A DNA stretch of 21,148 nucleotides from Chloroflexota bacterium. Its GTDB lineage: Bacteria > Chloroflexota > Ktedonobacteria > Ktedonobacterales > Ktedonobacteraceae. Shown piece by piece: positions 14,081 to 21,148 of the stretch. The stretch is taken from contig VBHI01000310.1 in the NCBI GenBank assembly GCA_005881495.1, positions 1 to 21,148 of the forward strand, given 5' to 3'. Both the position numbers and the translations under genes were made by a program. Position 1 is the first letter of the stretch; every line of letters starts with the position of its first letter. The notes beneath the pieces were generated by a model. That model had not been told where the DNA came from, ran no database searches, and saw only the letters and a program-made list of their open reading frames with translations.

Positions 14081-15889
14081 ATGGTAATCCTTAGACACTC
14101 ATTGAGCAGTGCAATGGCACGAGTTGGAGCCTTGTTCACAGCCCGCATATCGGGTCGGATTCCAATTGCACTTCCAACACCGGCAAGGAATACACATGCG
14201 CGGCCACGTTTTTTCTTCTCACCAGGCGAATGGGCATTTCTCGTACTTCTCGCTCTTCTCGCTTTCATTCCGCGTCTGATCCTCGCTCTGCGACTCGATG
14301 TTTCTACAGATGAACCTATCTACCTGGCAGCGGGAAACTGGTATATCTTGCTAATCAAGCAGTTGAATATCAACTCTCCTCACTGGCTCTACAACAATGA
14401 GCATCCGGCATTCGCCAAGCTCCTCATGGGTATCTCCATCAATATTGCGCGACATTTTCACGCTTCTAACCAGTTGTTCCCAGCACGCATTCCCAGCGTT
14501 CTGCTGGGCACATTGCTGGTCGTGGCCGTCTACACGCTGGGGCGCGCTCCTTTTGGACATCTGATCGCGCTGCTGGCGGCATTGAGTCTGGCAATCAGCC
14601 CCTGGGTCGTCTATTTTAGCAGCCAGGCCATACTTGATACCACAATGACGGCTTTGATTACCTTCGCCTACCTGCTCACCTGGCATGCTATCAGGCAACC
14701 TCGTCTCTATTTGCTCTGCGGAATACTGATAGGCCTGGCCGGGGCCAGTAAATACCCGGCCGCCCTCGTTGTGCCGGGCATGATCGTGTTCATCGCCTAT
14801 TATTACGGCCTACTGCGGCGCAGACTGCCAGTAGAGCAGAGACCGGCTCTTCCATGGCCCTGGTGGCTATTTGGCCTCTGCCTAATACCGCTGAGTTTTT
14901 TCCTGGCAGATCTTCCCATCTGGTCAGATCCACTTCATCGCCTGGCAGATAGTTTGCAGTTCTCACTGGGACATGCACAAACAGGTCACGTGACGTTCTG
15001 GGCCGGCCAGATCTACAACCATGTTCCTCCCTGGATGATCCTCTATGTGCTGTTTGCCAAGGTCAGCGCTTTTATAACTCTCCCCGCGCTTTTCTTTGTC
15101 ATTTTCGCCGTCGTACAGCTGGGTCGCTTTCATTGGCCTCGCCAACAGAAACAAACGAGTGAACAGAGCAGCACACAGGTGAGCGCCATCGCCAGTATAG
15201 CCTTTCTCTTTATCTGGTTAATGGATGTATTTCTCTTATTCAGTCAGCTCAATATTCTTGTTGGCACCCATTACTATCTCCCGGTAGCGCCGCCGCTTTT
15301 CCTGGCAGGGGCCTTTGGTCTGACTGTACTGGTGCGTGTACTGGCCAGATTGCTTCTGCCAGTTCGCGCATCCCAGAAAACAGCGCCGGCATCAGCAACC
15401 ATTTCGCCACAACCCGCCGGAGGCAAACTCGACTGGCGTGCCGGTCTCATCTTCGCTGTTCTCGCGGTCGCCCTCCTAGGACCCCATCTGATAGGATTAG
15501 TAACCATCCCAGGCGCGGACGGCTATACCAGCGAGTTCTTCAATGGAGAAAATACCAGTCTCCAGGTTATGTATTCGGGATATCGCGATGCGGATGTGTG
15601 GCTGATGGCCCACAGCAAAACGGGCGGCAAGGTGGGCATTGTGGGTGGTCCAGCAACACCCCTCTGGTATATCTCTAACTCCCGCAACGAAGGCAAGTTT
15701 CAGTTTGTGGTAACGAATTATGGTAACAAAGATTTTCCCTTTGACTACCTGGTCTGGCCAGTGAACCTGATTCAACGTCAATGGGGTCCGCCTGAGCCGT
15801 GGCGCTCTCATATTGTGCATACCATCCAGGGAGGGAGCACGATCTATTGTATCATTATGGCACACGATCCCTCGACGCTGACGCCTTAG
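14081..15889 (+). CDS. GT39-type membrane glycosyltransferase (PMT/ArnT-like)
   Basis: The 602-residue protein has about ten or more membrane segments spread over residues 50-480, then a soluble C-terminal part (about 490-602). The first extracytoplasmic loop carries Asp77-Glu78 in LDVSTDEPIYLAAG, and then NNEHPAFAKLL. These correspond to the catalytic acidic pair and the HPPxxK-like motif of GT39/GT83 enzymes, which move sugars from polyprenyl-phosphate donors to proteins or lipids on the outer face of the membrane. The acceptor is not evident. No good ribosome binding site precedes the ATG at 14081. The ATG at 14114 would be an alternative start, losing 11 residues. A direct repeat AGAATACG (14061-14068 and 14072-14079) lies just before the start. 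It is not obviously linked in function to the downstream CoA genes, which begin 83 bases later. Confidence 0.85.
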   Translation: MVILRHSLSSAMARVGALFTARISGRIPIALPTPARNTHARPRFFFSPGEWAFLVLLALLAFIPRLILALRLDVSTDEPIYLAAGNWYILLIKQLNINSPHWLYNNEHPAFAKLLMGISINIARHFHASNQLFPARIPSVLLGTLLVVAVYTLGRAPFGHLIALLAALSLAISPWVVYFSSQAILDTTMTALITFAYLLTWHAIRQPRLYLLCGILIGLAGASKYPAALVVPGMIVFIAYYYGLLRRRLPVEQRPALPWPWWLFGLCLIPLSFFLADLPIWSDPLHRLADSLQFSLGHAQTGHVTFWAGQIYNHVPPWMILYVLFAKVSAFITLPALFFVIFAVVQLGRFHWPRQQKQTSEQSSTQVSAIASIAFLFIWLMDVFLLFSQLNILVGTHYYLPVAPPLFLAGAFGLTVLVRVLARLLLPVRASQKTAPASATISPQPAGGKLDWRAGLIFAVLAVALLGPHLIGLVTIPGADGYTSEFFNGENTSLQVMYSGYRDADVWLMAHSKTGGKVGIVGGPATPLWYISNSRNEGKFQFVVTNYGNKDFPFDYLVWPVNLIQRQWGPPEPWRSHIVHTIQGGSTIYCIIMAHDPSTLTP

Positions 15890-15972
15890 TAGGCCTGGGT
15901 CTGCCTCGGTAACTGACAGATATCTAAGGTCTCCATTCCTGGAGAACTACCATAATACAGGAGTTTGACACG

Positions 15973-18123
15973 ATGACGAACATCCCGACCTATTCACCGG
16001 AGCGACTGCGCAGCCTGTTCGAACCACGCAGCATCGCACTCATCGGGGCTTCAGAGAAATCGACCTGGTCCTGGAACTTTCACAATGTCCTGCACGATGG
16101 GCATTTCACAGGACCGGTCTCCTACGTCAACCCGCGCGGGGGAACCGTTCACGGTCTCCCGGCCTTCTCCCGCCTGGCTGACATCGGCGCGCCGGTCGAT
16201 CTTGCACTGATCGTCGTGCCGCCACCGGCGGTCCTCTCCGTCATGCAGGATATGGTCGACGTGGGTGTGCGTAATGCTGTCCTCGTCACGTCTGGGTTCG
16301 GCGAGCTTGGCGGAGAAGGAAAGCGCATGGAGGAGGAACTCTTCGCAATCGCGTACGCACACGACCTGGCGCTCCTGGGGCCCAATTGTCTGGGGTACAT
16401 CAATGTGACTCACAACATTCCCGCCATGCCGAGCCCATTTCCACCCGTCATCAAGGGCAATGTGGCAGTGATCGCTCAGAGCGGCGCCCTCACCAATACA
16501 CTCTTCAACTATGCCTATATGCAGCATGTCGGGATTAGCGCGCTCGCCAGTACAGGCAACGAGGCGGTCCTCTCGGTCAGCGAGCTTATGGACTACTTCA
16601 TTGAAGACGAGGCGACGAAGGTGATCGCGCTCTTTATCGAGGCGGTGCGCAGCCCCGAGCGCTTCATCTCGGCGGCACGAGGTGCGGTGGATAAGGGCAA
16701 GCCGATTGTCGCCTTCAAGATCGGGCGCAGCGAGCGGAGCGCCCTGGTGGCCCAGGCGCACACGGGAGCGCTGGTGGGCGATGATCGGGTGATTGACGCC
16801 CTTTTCCGCCAACTGGGGATCATCCGCGTCAATTCCATTGAGGAACTGCTCATCACCGCAGGCACGCTGGCACAAACCGGCGTGCTGCCCGGCAACCGGC
16901 TCGGCTTTGTGGCCCTCTCGGGCGGCTCCTGCGACAGTGCGGCGGATTACGCCGAGCAGTACGGGATCACGCTGCCGGAATTCAGCGAGGAGACCAAACA
17001 AGGGCTGCGCGCATTGCTCCCCGCGCTCGGACCGGCGCATAATCCACTCGACACCACCGGGGCCGTCGTCAATGATCCGGCATTATTTGAGCGGATCGTC
17101 ACCCAGGTCGGCTCCGACCCCAACCTTGATGTGCTGGTGTGCGCCAACATGCTCCCGTCTGAGACCCAGGACGACTATGTCGGCAGGTTTATTATCAAGC
17201 TCTTGCAGCATATAGTGACCGGCCTGAGCAGCGCGTCCTGCCCGGCCTTTCTGCTCGATTTTGTCAGTAACGACATCGCGAAGCTCGCACGCGAGGCGAT
17301 CGAGCAGTTCGAGTGGCCGTTAGTGCCTGGCGGCGTCGAGCGGGGACTTCAGGCTCTCGGAAAGGCCATGTGGTGGTCGGAGCGCTTCCGTCGCGCACAA
17401 GCGCAGAAAGCAACTGCCGCTGATGAGGCCCTGCCACCCCCAGAGGTGAGCGGGACAGCCGTGGGGACCTGGTCGGAGTCTCAGGTGCGTCTCTTGCTAG
17501 AACGGTACGAGATCCCGGTGGTTCCGGCCCATCTCGTGACCAGCGCGGAGCAGGCGGTGGCTGCAGCCAGGGAGGTGAGCTTCCCGGTCGTGCTCAAAGT
17601 GGCCTCCCCCGATATCGTGCATAAAAGTGACATTGGTGGGGTGCGGCTGAATCTGCGGAATGAGCAGGAGGTGCGAGAAGCCTTCCAGCAGATCATGCAG
17701 GCCGCTGGCAACGTGAGTTCCGCTCCGCGCATTGAAGGGGTGCTGGTGAGTCCCATGCGAACAGGTGGGGTAGAACTGCTGGTGGGGATTGTTCGCGATC
17801 CTGCCTGGGGCCAGGTGATGGCCGTGGGCCTGGGTGGCATCTGGGTCGAGATCCTCAAGGATACCAGTCTGCGGGTCCTGCCGGTTTCCCGAGAGGACAT
17901 CCGCATGATACTGGACGAATTGCAAGGAAAAGCGTTGCTGCAAGGGGCTCGCGGCTCCAAACCCGCCGACCTGGACAGGCTCGTCGAGGTGGTCTACCGC
18001 GCAAGCATGCTGGCCCGGGCGCTCGGAGACAGGTTGGAGTCGCTCGAGATCAATCCCTTGCGTGTGGATGGCTCGCAGATTGAGGCGCTGGATGCGCTGA
18101 TCACCTGGCAACGAGAGCAATAA
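15973..18123 (+). CDS. Fused NDP-forming acyl-CoA synthetase (acetate-CoA ligase family)
   Basis: The 716-residue protein joins both halves of ADP-forming acyl-CoA synthetases. It has an N-terminal CoA-binding Rossmann domain (about 8-140; FEPRSIALIGASEKSTWSWN), succinyl-CoA-ligase-like domains (about 150-450) and a C-terminal ATP-grasp domain (about 485-710; FPVVLKVASPDIVHKSDIGG, GVELLVGIVRDPAWGQVMAV, LEINPLRV). His263 in AQAHTGALVGDD is the expected phosphohistidine. Such enzymes interconvert acyl-CoA, ADP and phosphate with acid, ATP and CoA. The length is normal for the fused form. The ATG at 15973 has ACAGGAG upstream. It is first of an acyl-CoA cluster with DUF35, crotonase and thiolase-fold genes, so it may activate the substrate acid or recover ATP from the product. 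The chain length cannot be read from the sequence. Confidence 0.9.
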   Translation: MTNIPTYSPERLRSLFEPRSIALIGASEKSTWSWNFHNVLHDGHFTGPVSYVNPRGGTVHGLPAFSRLADIGAPVDLALIVVPPPAVLSVMQDMVDVGVRNAVLVTSGFGELGGEGKRMEEELFAIAYAHDLALLGPNCLGYINVTHNIPAMPSPFPPVIKGNVAVIAQSGALTNTLFNYAYMQHVGISALASTGNEAVLSVSELMDYFIEDEATKVIALFIEAVRSPERFISAARGAVDKGKPIVAFKIGRSERSALVAQAHTGALVGDDRVIDALFRQLGIIRVNSIEELLITAGTLAQTGVLPGNRLGFVALSGGSCDSAADYAEQYGITLPEFSEETKQGLRALLPALGPAHNPLDTTGAVVNDPALFERIVTQVGSDPNLDVLVCANMLPSETQDDYVGRFIIKLLQHIVTGLSSASCPAFLLDFVSNDIAKLAREAIEQFEWPLVPGGVERGLQALGKAMWWSERFRRAQAQKATAADEALPPPEVSGTAVGTWSESQVRLLLERYEIPVVPAHLVTSAEQAVAAAREVSFPVVLKVASPDIVHKSDIGGVRLNLRNEQEVREAFQQIMQAAGNVSSAPRIEGVLVSPMRTGGVELLVGIVRDPAWGQVMAVGLGGIWVEILKDTSLRVLPVSREDIRMILDELQGKALLQGARGSKPADLDRLVEVVYRASMLARALGDRLESLEINPLRVDGSQIEALDALITWQREQ

Positions 18124-18141
18124 AATAAAGAGGATGTCAAG

Positions 18142-18186
18142 ATGCCATGGGATCGTTTTCTACCGGTGCGCCCGGTAATTCATTGA
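18142..18186 (+). CDS. Possible 14-codon leader ORF before the DUF35 gene
   Basis: ATG at 18142, with AAAGAGG eight bases upstream, opens MPWDRFLPVRPVIH and stops at 18186. The start of the DUF35 gene at 18213 itself has only a weak AGAAAG-type site. Either this is a translated leader coupled to the DUF35 gene, or the original N-terminus of the DUF35 gene was here and a frameshift has separated it. DUF35 proteins often begin with a short Pro-rich segment of this sort. The evidence is limited to the ribosome binding site. Confidence 0.25.
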   Translation: MPWDRFLPVRPVIH

Positions 18187-18212
18187 GCGGCCCCAGGCAG
18201 AAAGAAAAGCAT

Positions 18213-18632
18213 ATGACACAGACTCCCAATTACCAGAAGCCCGTTCCGATACCAGACGAGGCATCAAAACCATTTTTCGACGGTGCCAGGGAGCACCGGT
18301 TGATGATCCAGCAGTGTTCGACCTGCAGGTCGGTAATGTGGCCGGTGAAATCGCGGTGCGACAACTGCTTAAGCCCAAACGTGACCTGGGTACCAGCTAG
18401 CGGGAGAGGAACGCTCTATTCTTTCGTCCTGATGCATCAGGTATATCACCCTGGGTTTGCTTCTGAAGTGCCCTACAACATTGCACAGGTGGACCTGGAA
18501 GAGGGGCTGCGCATCCTCACCAATGTCGTGGGTTGCTCAAATGCCGATCTCCAGATCGGGATGCCCCTTGAGGTGACATTTGAAGAGATCACCAGCGATG
18601 TCACCCTGCCCAGGTTCAAACCCGTTGGATAG
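18213..18632 (+). CDS. DUF35 zinc-ribbon/OB-fold protein, likely partner of the thiolase-fold protein
   Basis: The 139-residue protein has an N-terminal helix segment (KPFFDGAREHRLMIQQC), a rubredoxin-like zinc ribbon with Cys35, Cys38, Cys49 and Cys52, and an OB fold (about 55-139; GRGTLYSFVLMHQVYHPGF, VPYNIAQVDLEEGLRI, NVVGC). Such proteins bind acyl-CoA and form complexes with thiolase-superfamily enzymes, including the ChsH2 DUF35 domain with the aldolase Ltp2 and archaeal HMG-CoA pathway complexes. An in-frame ATG at 18147 adds 22 residues without similarity, so the start at 18213 is preferred. It follows the synthetase by 89 bases and is separated from the crotonase by a repeat. The most likely partner is the protein encoded at 19587-20756. 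Confidence 0.88.
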   Translation: MTQTPNYQKPVPIPDEASKPFFDGAREHRLMIQQCSTCRSVMWPVKSRCDNCLSPNVTWVPASGRGTLYSFVLMHQVYHPGFASEVPYNIAQVDLEEGLRILTNVVGCSNADLQIGMPLEVTFEEITSDVTLPRFKPVG

Positions 18633-18645
18633 ATGATGACTTTTA

Positions 18646-18730
18646 ACAAAATAATCTGGCCGTCCATAACAAAATAATCTGGAAATAACCGTAGGGGCCG
18701 ATTTATCGCGCCCAGCGCCGATTTATCGGC
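18646..18730 (+). repeat. Repeat with paired ACAAAATAATCTGG and GCCGATTTATCG boxes
   Basis: ACAAAATAATCTGG occurs at 18646-18659 and 18669-18682 (period 23). GCCGATTTATCG occurs at 18697-18708 and 18717-18728 (period 20), and the second is part of a perfect inverted repeat GCCGAT-TT-ATCGGC (18717-18730). It fills most of the gap between the DUF35 and crotonase genes. A diverged set of the same boxes is at 274-391. It looks like an element end or a small non-autonomous element. Confidence 0.65.
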
Positions 18731-18772
18731 CCTCGATGGATTTTCCACGTACCAGAAAGGAACACTATCCTG

Positions 18773-19564
18773 ATGAGGTATCAGTTTGTGATCTATGAAA
18801 AGAAAGGACACATTGCCTACGTGACGATCAATCGCCCCGAGGTGATGAACGCCCTCCACTACGACACCAATGCCGAGTTGAGCGAGGCCTTCGACGACTT
18901 CAAGCAGGATGACGAGTCCTGGGTGGCTATTTTGACGGGAGCGGGGAACCGGGCGTTCTCCGCAGGCAACGATCTCAAAGCGACCGCTGCGGCAATCGCT
19001 AAGGGGGAGAAGCTGCCAGATTTCAGCGAACGTGTTCGATTTGGCGGGATTACGAGCGGCTTCGTGTGCGACAAACCCATCATTGCGGCGGTGAATGGCG
19101 TCGCAGTCGGTGGAGGCTTCGAAATGGCGCTGGCATGCGACCTGGTCATCGCGGCTGAGCACGCACGCTTCGGCCTACCTGAGCCACGCGTGGGTCTGGT
19201 AGCCGGAGCAGGCGGGGTGCATCGCCTGCCACAGCAGATCCCGCTCAAGCAGGCGATGGGCATGCTGCTCACTGGCAGGCAAATCACGGCGGCGGAGGCA
19301 TATCGCATGGGCCTGGTCAACGAAGTGGTGCCTGCCGCAGAACTGGTGGTAGCGGCCGAGCGCTGGGCTAATGAGATTTTGGAGGGTTCCCCTCTCAGCG
19401 TGCGACTCACCAAGGAGGCCGCCCTCGCGGGGCTGAACATCCCCGTGGAAGAGGCCATGCAACAGGATCGGCCGCGCCTGCTGCGCCTGCTTGCATCGGA
19501 GGACTTTGTTGAGGGCCCAAAGGCGTTCGCTGAAAAGCGCAAGCCACAGTGGAAAGGCCGCTAG
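18773..19564 (+). CDS. Enoyl-CoA hydratase/isomerase (crotonase family)
   Basis: The 263-residue protein has the full crotonase layout. The N-terminus is IAYVTINRPEVMNALHYDT, the oxyanion-hole segments are NRAFSAGNDLKA and AVGGGFEMALACDLVIAAEH, and then comes FGLPEPRVGLVAGAGGVHRL. Glu117 and Glu137 are 20 residues apart, matching the two catalytic glutamates of rat crotonase (144 and 164), so a hydratase activity is likely rather than only isomerase. The C-terminal helices (SPLSVRLTKEAALAGLNIPV) are intact. The ATG at 18773 has AGAAAGGA about 13 bases upstream, a little far. It is followed after 22 bases by the thiolase-fold gene. It would hydrate an alpha,beta-unsaturated acyl-CoA to the beta-hydroxy form needed for a retro-aldol step. 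Confidence 0.92.
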   Translation: MRYQFVIYEKKGHIAYVTINRPEVMNALHYDTNAELSEAFDDFKQDDESWVAILTGAGNRAFSAGNDLKATAAAIAKGEKLPDFSERVRFGGITSGFVCDKPIIAAVNGVAVGGGFEMALACDLVIAAEHARFGLPEPRVGLVAGAGGVHRLPQQIPLKQAMGMLLTGRQITAAEAYRMGLVNEVVPAAELVVAAERWANEILEGSPLSVRLTKEAALAGLNIPVEEAMQQDRPRLLRLLASEDFVEGPKAFAEKRKPQWKGR

Positions 19565-19586
19565 TCAGGACAAGGAGACCGAAGAG

Positions 19587-20756
19587 ATGAGTATCAAAGG
19601 GAAATGCGCGATTGTGGGCTTAGGGGTAACCGCCATGGGGAAGATCTACGGGCGTAGCTCCTCCGCTTTCGCGGCAGAAGCAATCCAACTGGCGCTGGAT
19701 GATGCGGGTCTCAAAAAAGAGGACGTCGATGGCCTGCTCATCAACGCCAACATGTCCCCGGAGATGAGCCCGCTGCTGCAAATGACGCTCGGCTTTGAGG
19801 ATTTGTCGCTGCTCAATGTCATGAATGCCTATGGATCTACAGCCGGAACAATGATTCAGTACGCCTGCATGGCTATACAGGAGGGCCTGGCCAATGTCGT
19901 GGCGCTCGTCTACGCCGATGACCCCCTCAAGCCCGACAAAGGTGCGAGTTCCTCCTACAGCGGAGCAAGTATACTGCAAATGACCGGTATGGAGGGTCTG
20001 CGCCTGGCCTACGGCAATTATGGGGCCAATCCCGGCTATGCCCTCGCCGCGCGACGGCACATGCACCTGTTTAAGACAACCAGCGAGCAACTGGGAGCTA
20101 TTGCCGTCTCACAGCGCCAGTGGGCGCAAATGAACCCCTGGGCACAGATGCGCAAGCCCCTGACGATGGAAGATTACCTGAACTCGCGCTACATCGTCGA
20201 GCCTTTCCACCTCTTCGACTGCTGCTTGGTCTCCAACGGCGGCATCGCTGTGATCATCACGTCTGCTGAGCGGGCAAAGAGCCTGAAGCGGCCGCCCGTC
20301 TATGTGCTTGGCATGGGGCAGGGTGCGCCAGGGAATGATCAGCGGACGGATCGTGAGCCTGGCATTTATACCGGAGCCAAACAATCCGGCGAGAAGGCCC
20401 TCAAAATGGCGGGCATCACACTGAAAGACATCGATATCTGCGAATTGTACGACTGCTATACCTACACTGTTTTAGTGACGCTGGAGGACTACGGCTTCTG
20501 CAAAAAAGGAGAGGGCGGTGCGTTCGTAGCCGATGGGAAACTCGGCCCCGGTGGCTCACTGCCTACCAATACAGGCGGGGGCGAGCTGTCGGCGTACTAC
20601 ATGTGGGGCTTCACGCCGCTCTCAGAGGCGGTGGTGCAGGCTCGTGGGGAGGGAGGAGAACGCCAGGTCGAGAAAAATGACCTCGTCCTGGTAAGCGGCA
20701 ACGGCGGGGTCCTCAACTACCACTCGACGACAATCCTGAGCAAGCACCCCGCCTGA
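19587..20756 (+). CDS. Thiolase-fold protein lacking the catalytic Cys; Ltp2/DitF-like aldolase candidate
   Basis: The 389-residue protein belongs to the SCP-x/lipid-transfer thiolase superfamily (start KCAIVGLGVTAMGKIYG; end TNTGGGELSAYYMWGFTPL, SGNGGVLNYHSTT). In the active-site segment NAYGSTAGTMIQYACMAIQ, the nucleophilic Cys position holds Gly; the Ala, Ile and Gly that follow at +10, +14 and +17 confirm the alignment. The two catalytic His positions hold Tyr: Tyr288 in CELYDCYTYT and Tyr337/338 in LSAYYMWG. True thiolase chemistry is therefore unlikely. The pattern matches Ltp2-type retro-aldolases that act with a DUF35 partner and use two tyrosines. The ATG at 19587 has AAGGAG nine bases upstream. 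It follows the crotonase by 22 bases. A structural or regulatory role cannot be excluded. Confidence 0.85.
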   Translation: MSIKGKCAIVGLGVTAMGKIYGRSSSAFAAEAIQLALDDAGLKKEDVDGLLINANMSPEMSPLLQMTLGFEDLSLLNVMNAYGSTAGTMIQYACMAIQEGLANVVALVYADDPLKPDKGASSSYSGASILQMTGMEGLRLAYGNYGANPGYALAARRHMHLFKTTSEQLGAIAVSQRQWAQMNPWAQMRKPLTMEDYLNSRYIVEPFHLFDCCLVSNGGIAVIITSAERAKSLKRPPVYVLGMGQGAPGNDQRTDREPGIYTGAKQSGEKALKMAGITLKDIDICELYDCYTYTVLVTLEDYGFCKKGEGGAFVADGKLGPGGSLPTNTGGGELSAYYMWGFTPLSEAVVQARGEGGERQVEKNDLVLVSGNGGVLNYHSTTILSKHPA

Positions 20757-20988
20757 TCATCATTGTTGTGCTGAGAAAACCTGCGTAAGGCTGATCAGCG
20801 AATACTCCCGAGAATCATTATAGCCGGAAACGCGCTAGAAAACTATTCCAACAGAGACTCTGCAGGCGAATGACACATAGCGTGAAATTTCCGGGTGAAA
20901 GGAAAGAAACGTTCCTTTGCCACCATGCATGCACGGGCTTGCGAAGCCGTAGCATAGTAGGGGCGATCCCTTGTGGCACCTACTCCAA
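20757..20988. other. Gap between convergent genes
   Basis: After the thiolase-fold gene, CTGATCA (20753-20759, overlapping the stop) and TGATCAG (20792-20798) form a loose inverted repeat with a long loop; no strong terminator is evident. The rest is repeat copy B, which lies against the 3' end of the minus-strand gene at the right edge. Confidence 0.5.
20864..20970 (+). repeat. Dispersed direct repeat, copy B
   Basis: It matches copy A (12383-12500) over about 100 bases: GGCGAATGACACATAG, GTGAAATTTCC, GGTGAAAGGAAAGAAACG, TTCCTTTGCCACCATGCA and GCGAAGCCGTAG. After that it has an extra CATAGTAG and a degraded palindrome (GGGGCGATCCCTTGTGGCACC). The two copies point the same way and flank about 8.4 kb. 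Confidence 0.8.
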
Positions 20989-21148
20989 CTAAATGACTCC
21001 CGGCTCTTTTTTGGTCTTCTTGGAAGTCCGAGAACGGGTTTCATTGGTTTTATGGGCATACTGTGGCTCGCGGATCCAGACCAGATCGACAGGGAGAGGA
21101 ATGATCTCTTGCCAGTCAATGTCGGGAACCACTCGCCGGATGCGCGTA
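20989..21148 (-). CDS. C-terminal end of an unidentified gene, entering from the right edge
   Basis: On the minus strand, one frame is open from the window edge for 52 codons to a TAG at 20989-20991. It reads IRRVVPDIDWQEIIPLPVDL, VWIREPQYAHKTN and a basic tail SRTSKKTKKEPGVI. The composition (acidic/aromatic core, Lys/Arg-rich tail) looks like real protein and is better than the overlapping 94-codon frame on the same strand. I cannot name the family. It may be a nucleic-acid-related or mobile-element protein, judged only from the basic tail. Its stop lies just before repeat copy B. Confidence 0.5.
   Translation of the reverse strand, partial: TRIRRVVPDIDWQEIIPLPVDLVWIREPQYAHKTNETRSRTSKKTKKEPGVI

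Noticed and set aside
20835..21119. 94-codon minus-strand frame overlapping repeat copy B
   Set aside because: It runs through the repeat; the neighbouring frame ending at 20989 gives more protein-like sequence.
1..21148. CRISPR arrays, tRNA or rRNA genes, intact insertion sequences
   Set aside because: None was found by reading both strands; the repeats present are palindromic or dispersed and not regularly spaced with unique spacers.

Overview
The window reads as a bacterial chromosome segment of roughly 55% GC by eye. It is most likely from a member of the Chloroflexota, class Ktedonobacteria. This is an inference from three things: tandem DUF4157 ('eCIS core') proteins with a CACG-type N-terminus, a secreted S53 peptidase next to GT39 and F420-type genes, and many dispersed GTAGGGGCG / GGGCGACGC-type palindromic repeats. 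No rRNA, tRNA, CRISPR array or intact transposase was seen. The genes are a mixed accessory set rather than a housekeeping region.

Layout. (1) 1-3000: the start of a minus-strand gene runs off the left edge. It is followed by a MerR/GyrI-type regulator with its own 19-bp-spacer promoter, then about 1.3 kb of repeats and gene relics, including the C-terminal end of a DNA methyltransferase. (2) 3000-6550: a hotdog thioesterase converges on an SRPBCC membrane-anchored protein. Next is a compact TetR / F420-type oxidoreductase / ICMT-like methyltransferase operon, driven by a consensus promoter with a perfect operator at its start site. It ends in a strong hairpin, and the C-terminal relic of a serine beta-lactamase-like hydrolase follows. 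(3) 6600-10000: an inverted copy of the GC-rich repeat, then two tandem DUF4157 proteins that share their 5' leader and N-terminus but have unrelated C-terminal domains. The second may be frameshifted near its end. (4) 10000-14000: about 0.9 kb without a convincing gene, a secreted S53 (sedolisin) peptidase, and on the minus strand an FAD-dependent monooxygenase-like protein with a C-terminal membrane helix. (5) 14000-15900: a GT39-type membrane glycosyltransferase. (6) 15970-20760: an acyl-CoA metabolism cluster, made up of a fused NDP-forming acyl-CoA synthetase, a DUF35 zinc-ribbon/OB protein, a crotonase and a thiolase-fold protein. (7) The C-terminus of a minus-strand gene runs off the right edge.

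The most interesting system is the last cluster. The thiolase-fold protein has lost the nucleophilic Cys (Gly in its place) and has Tyr at both positions where thiolases carry catalytic histidines. It is encoded with a stand-alone DUF35 partner. That combination matches the Ltp2-ChsH2(DUF35) steroid side-chain aldolases, not a true thiolase. Together with the acyl-CoA synthetase and crotonase it suggests activation, hydration and retro-aldol cleavage of a branched acyl-CoA; the substrate is unknown. A repeat carrying two ACAAAATAATCTGG boxes and two GCCGATTTATCG boxes sits inside this cluster, and related boxes lie near the left edge. A separate direct repeat of about 110 bp flanks the block from the monooxygenase through the CoA cluster.
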